Source of the DNA: Candidatus Omnitrophota bacterium | Lineage (GTDB): Bacteria > Omnitrophota > Omnitrophia > Omnitrophales > Abzuiibacteriaceae | Length of the DNA: 10,881 bases | Assembly (NCBI GenBank): GCA_016206995.1 | Contig: JACQQN010000007.1 | Location: 1 to 10,881 of the forward strand | Direction: 5' to 3' | In this document: in pieces, positions 6,701-10,881 of the stretch | Layout: every line of letters begins with the position of its first letter | Position numbering within the stretch: position 1 is the first letter of the stretch | Translations under genes and position numbers: made by a program | The notes under the pieces: generated by a model | What the model was told of the DNA's origin: nothing | The model's database searches: none | The model's input: only the letters and a program-made list of their open reading frames with translations

Positions 6701-9700
6701 CCAGTTACACCTTCCTTTGGAGTATGGCAACCTGCGGAAACTACTTTGACTATTTCTGACATTACATTGCCGATTCGGAGTTTAACCATCCAAATCAGTG
6801 CAAGCCTAAACCAAAGGGTGACACATTTTGTTGACATTGATGGCGTCGAGGTAGTCGATGCGGACACAAGGCAAAATATCTTAGAGGTAGATATAGGGAG
6901 TTTTAACAAGCCATATATTGGATCCACTCATCCAGGTGATTATGCAGCAAATGTCATTGACCGGCTTGGTGGAATTGGCTGGTGGGGAAGTTCGTCACAT
7001 TTTCGTACCGGAGGTTACGCATTCGCCGAATATGAAAAGATTGCAGGCGCTTTTTATTCTGGAAAAAGTTTGGGAGAAAGCCTTGTCTATGATCATGACG
7101 CATTGTCAGGCATCATTTATGCAGATCCTCTTTATCAACCATCCGGTGCGAAAATTTATGTGGATGATGGTTTTGAGAAACTAAATGATGATTCAGTTGG
7201 ATTTATCTTTCATCGATATGAAGGAACTCACATCCACAAAATTTACATCAATGCATTCCATGGAAAAAATAATTTGAATACAACGAATTGGTCACTTTCT
7301 ATTTGTCGTGAGAACGATATTGATGTGTGTGACGCGAGCGCAGCTTGGGAAGAATTTGAATCTGGAACAAATGCTGTTTTTAAACACCAAATTACAACAC
7401 CAATCATGAACTTGATTGAAGATCCTTCTGCCAATCAAAATCTTATTATGCGATTGCACGTTTGGAATTCTTCCGAACCTGCCAATGACCTTAAAAATTA
7501 TGGCTATTTTCATTATGAATCATCCGGTGGCGATTGGGATCAAGATGAATTGTTGGACGAATGGGAAGAACAATATTTTCCAGATGATTTGACGCAATTG
7601 AGTGGTGATGGTTTTTCGGATTTCGACCACGATGGATTAAGTGATTTTGATGAATGGCGAGCCGGAACCGATCCTACAAAATCCGACACTGATGGCGATG
7701 GATTGTCAGATGGAGACGAAGTTCATCGGTACCATACGAATCCTACACGTGCCGATACAGATGGGGACGGTATTTCGGATGGTCAGGAAGTTCAAAATGG
7801 TACTGATCCGTTAAATCCTAATGATGCGCCTGCAAATTTCCCTCCTCGCTTAAATCCGTTGCCCATCATGCATTTTGAAGCGGGCCATGAGGTTGTTTTT
7901 ACAGTCCGGGCGACAGATGTAAATATCAATGACCAACTGGTGATCAGCATCGAACCTTTGGCCGAATCAACGGACCCTGTTACTTTAGGAGCAACCATCA
8001 CTTTCGATCATCAATCAGAAGAAATCCGAACCTGGACATACCATTGGCAAACTCAAGATCCAGATCACCAAGGAAGATATCAATTTCAAATTATTGTAGA
8101 GGATCCTTCTGGCCTGAGTGATCTCAAACAAGTAGATCTTAATGTGGATTCTCCAGGGGTTGGTGAAACTGTATCCGTACCGATCCTTACAGTTGAGCCG
8201 CAGACCGCGTACGGGGCGTACGTGCGCGTTGGCGAGGAAGCAGTGTTTACAGCGTTGGCTCAGGATAGTCTTGGGCTTCCAATCGATTATCAATTTGGAG
8301 AACTCGTGAATGGGAATGTCATCGAACGAGATTGGCAAACTTCAAATCAATTGACTCTTTCTTGGAATGAACCTGGTAATCACACCATGTTGGTTCAAGC
8401 AAGAAGCCGAAATAATCCTTCTGTGATGTCACCTCAACAAGGGAGCACATATATTGTTGTTAAGGGACCAAACAATATTCTTCCACCTCCCTATTTAATT
8501 CCTGTTGAGCTTACAGGACGCGCGCAATTTGATTTAGCTTTTTATTCAAACCCACTGAATGAGGGATTGATCCGTGGTTATCAAGTGACTGTAAGTAATT
8601 CGATCGCCTCTTCAACTCTCCCCCGTTATCAATTTACAATTCCTGTCCCTAACCCAGATCATGAAGTGAGCATTTATCATTCTTTGCTTGATATGATGTC
8701 CAATGACGATTTGAAAGCAATTCTCGAAAAGGGTCTCAAGAATGGAAGAATTTGGATCTTTGTTCAAGCTGTTCCGGTGAGTGAAGGCCCTGATGTTTTA
8801 CCGGTGATTTATTTCCGCTCTTTTTTTACAGCACCGGACCAACTTCCTCAAGTGCAAAATATACAAACAACCAATATTACTTATGACACTGCCGACATCG
8901 ATTTTGAAGTTACCAATCCAGGAGGATATTATCATCCGGACGCTTTTAGAGTCTATAGCGCGCTGGACGATAGATTAATTGATGAAGAAACCGGTACTCA
9001 TTACACTTTAACAGGTCTTACGCCAAATACTATTTATGAAAACACCTTTTATATCCGTCCCGTAGATTCCGCAGATCCAGAGATTCAAGGCGCAAAAACT
9101 ATTGTGCCACGATTTCAAACCAATCTTGATCCCTCCACCTTTGATGGAATTCTTTTAAATAGTGGAAATCCTTTGGATGGCGGCGAGGGGCTTACATATC
9201 TTACATATCTTGGATATGACGACTTCACCTTACTAAAAACTGGAGCTGGGGATCTTATTTATTCAACGTCATCCACCCATTTCGGACGAATTATGGGTCG
9301 CTTGAATGCATCGAAACATTGGGAACTATGGGATGGCTCTTCCTGGAATGGTGACCCAACAGTTATTCCTGATTCTATTTCTCATTCAATGGCAACGTAT
9401 CGTTATGTGAGTATGCATGAGGAATCTGAGCATCCGGGAGGGTTATTTGGGCTTGCAATGATTCCATTTGGAGGGTTTGGCTTTGGCGCGCGCGGTGGAA
9501 TGGATCATCATGGTTTGCCAACCGGCTTCCGGTTTGATCCTCAAAATGGGTTTAAACAGTGGTATGGAGGCGTGAATTATCAATCTTATCTTTTTAAATC
9601 AGTTATCGATTCTTGGAGTGGTGTCGCGGGTGGTGGCGGGGGTAATCGAAATGTTGATTTTGCTTTTGATCCAGTTTTAAAAAAAGGTTTGGCGGTGGGA

Positions 9701-10881
9701 ACGATTGGGAGGTATGCATTTGCAAATCCTCGATATGAGAATCAGCTCACCGCTGCTTTGTATGATCATATGAATGCGCAGCAATCGTGGTTCCGTTGGG
9801 ACCAGGGAAATTGGATTCCTAATGAAAGTTGGCCAGAAGGGTCAGTTACGGCTGACCAAGGAGCTTGGATTCTTGATCCCGCGCCGGAACATGCCTCTGA
9901 ATATTCTTATCACGATCCTCGCGTGACTCACATCGAAGGAACAAATCGCTTTTTGGTGACATTTAATTATGGAGTCGGATCGAACAGTATTTCTCATATG
10001 ACAACAGCCGCGTTATACGAACCTCAAGGGCAAGGTGGCACACCACAATGGTATTGGTGGAATGGCTCTGCTTGGGAGACGAGTGGTTCTTACCAATATA
10101 ATTCTTTGGGGCCCAATACCGAAGGAAAGAAAAGAAAGCAAATTGATGTAAGAGATGGAAAAGTTTCCATGTTTTTTATGGAAGCCAATCAGATTAAAGA
10201 AGTTATTTACGATAACCAAGCAGCGACTGGCGGAGAAGTGTCTGGACGGTGGGGAGGAATTGAATCTGTTTTTTCACAACCTCCCTTAACCAACGTCTCA
10301 GCATTTGATGTGACAAAAAACGCTGACGATACCCTGTGGCTTTTTTATGAGACATCTCCTGGAAACATTTATTTCACTACAAAGCCATATGAAGGTTCAT
10401 GGGGCACTCCACAACTTTTATATGCTGATCATGAAGGCTTTGAGTTTTTGGGTATAGAATTCGTGGGGCCAAATCTTCCTGTTTGTTTCATTGCTAAATC
10501 TTCTCCAGATGGGGTGAATCATCTTTATGCTGTTTCGAAGCCTGACAATTATTGGAGTGGTGAAGTTCCCTTGAATGTTAACCCACTCCCACCGCCAACC
10601 ATACTCCTTGATTCAGCAGGAGAAGAAACAAGATTGACGTGGGCTTCTAAATTTGGAAATCGTGGTGACGGCCAACTTGCCATGGATGACGATGGCTACT
10701 TTTATATTCCTGAGACACTAGGGTTTGCCGTGGATGTTTATAAGCCAGCGGAAGATCCCGCCAATGCATCTGCGCACAAATGGGGGGGCTTTTCAGATTA
10801 TTTTCATTTTTCTGGTGGAGCAGATGTTTATGAGCGAAGGCATAAAGTATTTTTGACAGACAAACTGATTCATTGGGGCGG
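3656..10881 (+). CDS. Giant modular exported protein, 5' part (gene B): duplicated beta-domain units, TIGR03790 domain, TSP3, propeller-like region
   Basis: The frame starts at ATG 3656 behind a GGAG and has no stop through the right edge: 2,408 codons plus 2 bases, C-terminus missing. I read every codon of this frame. Order: N-terminal signal or anchor (1-44), four beta domains (about 57-480), DGIDNNGDG motif with C486/C505, TIGR03790-like domain (521-904 and 1086-1168) split by a CBM-like beta sandwich (905-1085), an unassigned beta-rich segment (1169-1290), TSP3-like repeats (1292-1391), a second copy of the four-domain unit (1396-1822), and a Trp-rich propeller-like region (1829 on). It overlaps gene A by 8 bases and shares several module types with it, so the two are probably co-expressed and act together outside the cytoplasm. 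A caller that requires a stop inside the window would miss it. The biochemical function is unknown. Confidence 0.95.
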   Translation, partial: MIKSSLCEERWKVSKFFRLFLFAGFLAIRLLGFDVQLLGKNVFAFPDDENARPRETNHTPVFSEFPRGGYIVAGHTTRFAITASDENPDDILTFTIEGNPNPLDFGATLEPNPEDPTRSVIFTWTPTRRSRYPDSWIKVTDQSGAFDVELFNFVVLTEGSDEGIPQVRLAGPARFAPNSPNHFEVFALSSYGSELEYHLTMTNQAGEPVELGFDWQSSNQFEVSISHSGNYVLKGQARSRGRPNILNSITKNIRVLNSEEIVPSPIEPRISLIGRGQIALQWFSDPANNTVTQYELILQRQDGNTVQQVVRQVNVPDPANEATSYTFVYDFADQTQTDLQNFFQGMQQKHITAAWFTINVIEVDQASTLYSMENIQFYLWAYFPYVRGIESSYSLVDETVTLFFSGIELPGNGLYSANLVRIYHNEEVEPIIEVPASDRQIIVPGVISGDAGVFYLTVVDEGNPPSVPTLEGLSKIHAPAFKVPQCHDGIDNNGDGRVDLNDPGCSEMTDRFEYSYEDNLDLRNRVLVIYNRNTTDSREIAEHYIAQRQISEDRMCGVQLPPGHYATAEQLLGARKTIVEECICNVIPSGNQPNPCDVAHIDDVARVSPITHLVLIRGIPARLTGTNWTDDEEDPSFDFFLSFALYRDMDQFFVLEPGGQLNTYFGGMSSDTKDFQTFDPISGFIRPINPSLDKMVAYGRIEAMDKERTFALIDRTVAAEEKGVGGNFLFGLPGYYSSHLNEFVLFRFFRDLTSSREAQCRDYLVEPYGEWPYQQCRMGAAASILGTRIPGEIGQNTIPRAMNAGIYLGSALANGHHAFDGFENMLNWHKTDYDCIELCKDFGDPTQVANCRLRSTDYFKEINTDCVGAADGFLGWQFRSWPVQYYGFFPPGWELWSGGNGSVDRTPPLQITAPDAYRDNQFQDDQYLHFGEPDSLPNPQCTKENGDVEPCPEMIGIDLTKSFLFNPLLSPSAPKNFIVRFRYRSGAATAGGVIGVGGYFIKEDNSVNHLTSSSLPVTPSFGVWQPAETTLTISDITLPIRSLTIQISASLNQRVTHFVDIDGVEVVDADTRQNILEVDIGSFNKPYIGSTHPGDYAANVIDRLGGIGWWGSSSHFRTGGYAFAEYEKIAGAFYSGKSLGESLVYDHDALSGIIYADPLYQPSGAKIYVDDGFEKLNDDSVGFIFHRYEGTHIHKIYINAFHGKNNLNTTNWSLSICRENDIDVCDASAAWEEFESGTNAVFKHQITTPIMNLIEDPSANQNLIMRLHVWNSSEPANDLKNYGYFHYESSGGDWDQDELLDEWEEQYFPDDLTQLSGDGFSDFDHDGLSDFDEWRAGTDPTKSDTDGDGLSDGDEVHRYHTNPTRADTDGDGISDGQEVQNGTDPLNPNDAPANFPPRLNPLPIMHFEAGHEVVFTVRATDVNINDQLVISIEPLAESTDPVTLGATITFDHQSEEIRTWTYHWQTQDPDHQGRYQFQIIVEDPSGLSDLKQVDLNVDSPGVGETVSVPILTVEPQTAYGAYVRVGEEAVFTALAQDSLGLPIDYQFGELVNGNVIERDWQTSNQLTLSWNEPGNHTMLVQARSRNNPSVMSPQQGSTYIVVKGPNNILPPPYLIPVELTGRAQFDLAFYSNPLNEGLIRGYQVTVSNSIASSTLPRYQFTIPVPNPDHEVSIYHSLLDMMSNDDLKAILEKGLKNGRIWIFVQAVPVSEGPDVLPVIYFRSFFTAPDQLPQVQNIQTTNITYDTADIDFEVTNPGGYYHPDAFRVYSALDDRLIDEETGTHYTLTGLTPNTIYENTFYIRPVDSADPEIQGAKTIVPRFQTNLDPSTFDGILLNSGNPLDGGEGLTYLTYLGYDDFTLLKTGAGDLIYSTSSTHFGRIMGRLNASKHWELWDGSSWNGDPTVIPDSISHSMATYRYVSMHEESEHPGGLFGLAMIPFGGFGFGARGGMDHHGLPTGFRFDPQNGFKQWYGGVNYQSYLFKSVIDSWSGVAGGGGGNRNVDFAFDPVLKKGLAVGTIGRYAFANPRYENQLTAALYDHMNAQQSWFRWDQGNWIPNESWPEGSVTADQGAWILDPAPEHASEYSYHDPRVTHIEGTNRFLVTFNYGVGSNSISHMTTAALYEPQGQGGTPQWYWWNGSAWETSGSYQYNSLGPNTEGKKRKQIDVRDGKVSMFFMEANQIKEVIYDNQAATGGEVSGRWGGIESVFSQPPLTNVSAFDVTKNADDTLWLFYETSPGNIYFTTKPYEGSWGTPQLLYADHEGFEFLGIEFVGPNLPVCFIAKSSPDGVNHLYAVSKPDNYWSGEVPLNVNPLPPPTILLDSAGEETRLTWASKFGNRGDGQLAMDDDGYFYIPETLGFAVDVYKPAEDPANASAHKWGGFSDYFHFSGGADVYERRHKVFLTDKLIHWG
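3824..5095 (+). repeat. Four-domain beta-rich unit, copy 1, in gene B
   Basis: Residues 57-480 hold four consecutive beta domains: Ig/cadherin-like (57-157, with AGH at 73-75 and V-T-D-x-SG near its end), PKD-like (163-256, with DWQSSNQ at 214-220 and QARSR at 236-240), an FN3-like or related domain with GRGQ at 274-277 (about 262-385), and another FN3/Ig-like one with LVRIY at 419-423 (about 390-480). All four recur in the same order at 7841-9121 with nearly equal spacing. Families are assigned by pattern only; the duplication itself is better supported. Confidence 0.75.
5111..5170 (+). other. DGIDNNGDG calcium-type motif closed by two cysteines
   Basis: C486 and C505 enclose HDGIDNNGDG followed by VDxNDPG. 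This is the common bacterial C.DGIDNDGDG...D..DPGC motif of secreted proteins, likely a calcium-binding loop clamped by a disulfide. It sits at the border between the first beta unit and the TIGR03790-like domain. Confidence 0.8.
5216..6367 (+). other. TIGR03790-family domain, N-terminal portion, in gene B
   Basis: Residues 521-904 carry the segments typical of the uncharacterised TIGR03790 family: RVLVIYNRNTTDSREIAEHY (523-542), AEQLLGARKTIVE, ITHLVLIRGIPARLTG (about 608-625), SFDFFLSFAL, and the MVAYGRI...ALIDRTVAAEEKG block (695-723), followed by GHHAFDGFENML (815 on). The first strand and helix look Rossmann-like. Family members are usually stand-alone secreted proteins of a few hundred residues with no known activity, while here the domain is embedded in a giant protein and carries extra cysteines (for example C556, C582, C584, C596). 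Confidence 0.8.
6368..6910 (+). other. CBM-like beta-sandwich inserted in the TIGR03790-like domain
   Basis: Residues 905-1085 look like a carbohydrate-binding jelly roll of the CBM4/9/CenC type: IVRFRYRSG, a W...TTLTISDI strand, LTIQISAS, and the closing HFVDIDGVEVVD, the usual terminal strand of such modules. It interrupts the TIGR03790-like domain, whose C-terminal blocks resume at about 1088. Exact ligand is unknown and the fold is inferred. Confidence 0.55.
6911..7159 (+). other. TIGR03790-family domain, C-terminal portion
   Basis: Residues 1086-1168 continue with blocks expected at the end of the family: YIGSTHPGDYAANVIDRLGG (about 1087-1106), a Gly/Trp/Ser-rich turn (GWWGSSSHF), then YSGKSLGESL and the hallmark SGIIYADPLYQPSG. 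In relatives the last block reads like (G/A)DPLY.PF. Together with the N-terminal portion this gives one split domain. Confidence 0.75.
7160..7525 (+). other. Unassigned beta-rich segment of gene B
   Basis: Residues 1169-1290 alternate hydrophobic and polar residues (VGFIFHRYEG, HKIYINAF, WSLSICREND, NLIMRLHVWNS) and hold one Cys pair (C1218, C1225). I recognise no family. It may be the tail of the TIGR03790-like domain or a separate beta-sandwich. Confidence 0.45.
7529..7828 (+). repeat. Thrombospondin type 3-like calcium-binding repeats in gene B
   Basis: Residues 1292-1391 carry a run of Asp-rich loops: DWDQDE, DFDHDGLSD, DTDGDGLSDGDEV and DTDGDGISDGQEV, with TDP and YHTNP spacers. It is a longer relative of the gene A array at 1147-1353, with one extra DTDGDG unit. 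It likely forms a calcium-rigidified stalk between the TIGR03790 part and the second beta unit. Confidence 0.9.
7841..9121 (+). repeat. Four-domain beta-rich unit, copy 2, in gene B
   Basis: Residues 1396-1822 repeat the order of copy 1: Ig/cadherin-like with AGH at 1409-1411, PKD-like with DWQTSNQ at 1559-1565 and QARSR at 1581-1585, a third domain with GRAQ at 1621-1624, and an FN3-like domain with FRVY at 1764-1767 and TGLTPNT at about 1785-1791. Distances between these landmarks match copy 1 within a few residues (DWQ to QARSR is 22 in both). Diverged at DNA level, so an old duplication. Confidence 0.75.
8206..8224 (+). other. Perfectly spaced DNA/RNA hairpin inside gene B in a GC-rich patch
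   Basis: Bases 8206-8213 pair with 8217-8224 (8 bp, one G-T/U pair) around a GGG loop. It lies in a patch of about 40 bases (8201-8240) with 28 G or C, against a background near 40-45%. It encodes residues of the start of the PKD-like domain of copy 2. It may be chance, or slow translation at a domain border. Confidence 0.35.
9140..10881 (+). other. Trp-rich beta-propeller-like region of gene B, cut by the window edge
   Basis: Residues 1829-2408 show recurring units ending in a Trp-rich turn: ELWDGSSW (W1897), SWSG (W1987), WFRWDQGNW (W2053), WYWWNGSAW (W2140), GRWGG (W2199), GSWGTP (W2249) and YWSG (W2300), spaced 50-90 residues. Before each turn come strand patterns such as TAALYD/TAALYE, LWLFYE and LYAVSKP. 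This looks like a beta-propeller (sialidase/BNR or lectin-like). No catalytic residues are identifiable. The frame is still open at 10881, so the domain may continue. Confidence 0.5.
9191..9217 (+). repeat. Three-copy 9-bp in-frame tandem repeat in gene B
   Basis: CTTACATAT occurs twice in a row (9191-9208), then a third copy with two changes (CTTGGATAT, 9209-9217). In frame it encodes LTY-LTY-LGY at the entry of the propeller-like region. Because the unit is a multiple of three, slipped-strand changes would keep the frame. Confidence 0.8.

Noticed and set aside
8015..8338. Antisense open frame of 107 codons
   Set aside because: It lies opposite the duplicated unit of gene B and shows no coding features of its own.
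9679..9685. A AAA AAA heptamer in the correct phase for -1 frameshifting
   Set aside because: The -1 frame ends after fewer than 20 codons and no clear downstream stimulatory structure was seen; the zero frame carries the domain patterns on.
10782..10788. Run of seven G, a possible sequencing error or frameshift point
   Set aside because: The reading frame continues sensibly on both sides, so the run length looks right.
1..10881. tRNA, rRNA, CRISPR array, insertion sequence or attachment site
   Set aside because: Both genes fill the window; no clover-leaf, regular spaced repeats, transposase motifs or long terminal inverted repeats were seen.

Overview
The window holds the adjoining parts of two very large, modular, probably exported proteins on the + strand, and no visible RNA genes, mobile elements or CRISPR arrays. 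Gene A enters from the left edge already in frame and stops at 3663. Gene B starts at 3656, overlaps gene A by 8 bases, and stays open without a stop to the right edge (2,408 codons plus 2 bases). Essentially every base is coding, so no intergenic stretch needs describing.

Gene A (last 1,220 residues) reads, in order: a TIM-barrel-like catalytic-type domain cut by the edge, a fibronectin-III-like domain, calcium-binding TSP3-like repeats, a four-cysteine motif, a LamG-like jelly roll, two divergent InlB B-repeats, a PKD-like domain, an Asn/Asp-rich then Gly/Ser/Pro-rich linker, and an unrecognised C-terminal domain. Gene B reads: signal peptide or N-terminal anchor, a four-domain beta-rich unit, a DGIDNNGDG calcium-type motif closed by cysteines, a TIGR03790-family domain interrupted by a CBM-like beta sandwich, an unassigned segment, TSP3-like repeats, a second diverged copy of the four-domain unit, and a Trp-rich repeat region that looks like a beta-propeller and runs off the edge.

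The organism looks like a bacterium with moderate GC (a little above 40% by eye) and the standard code (no in-frame TGA in about 3,600 codons). Giant exported proteins carrying TSP3, LamG, InlB-B, PKD, DGIDNDGDG and C..GE...CP.DC modules are typical of deltaproteobacteria-like lineages and candidate phyla such as Omnitrophota. The phylum cannot be fixed from this window.

The overlap and a GGAG just before the gene B start suggest one operon with translational coupling. The shared module types point to a pair of cell-surface or secreted proteins acting together on polysaccharides or in adhesion; that role is inference. The most unusual points are the four-domain duplication that brackets a TIGR03790 domain, the insertion inside that domain, and the orphan C-terminal domain of gene A.
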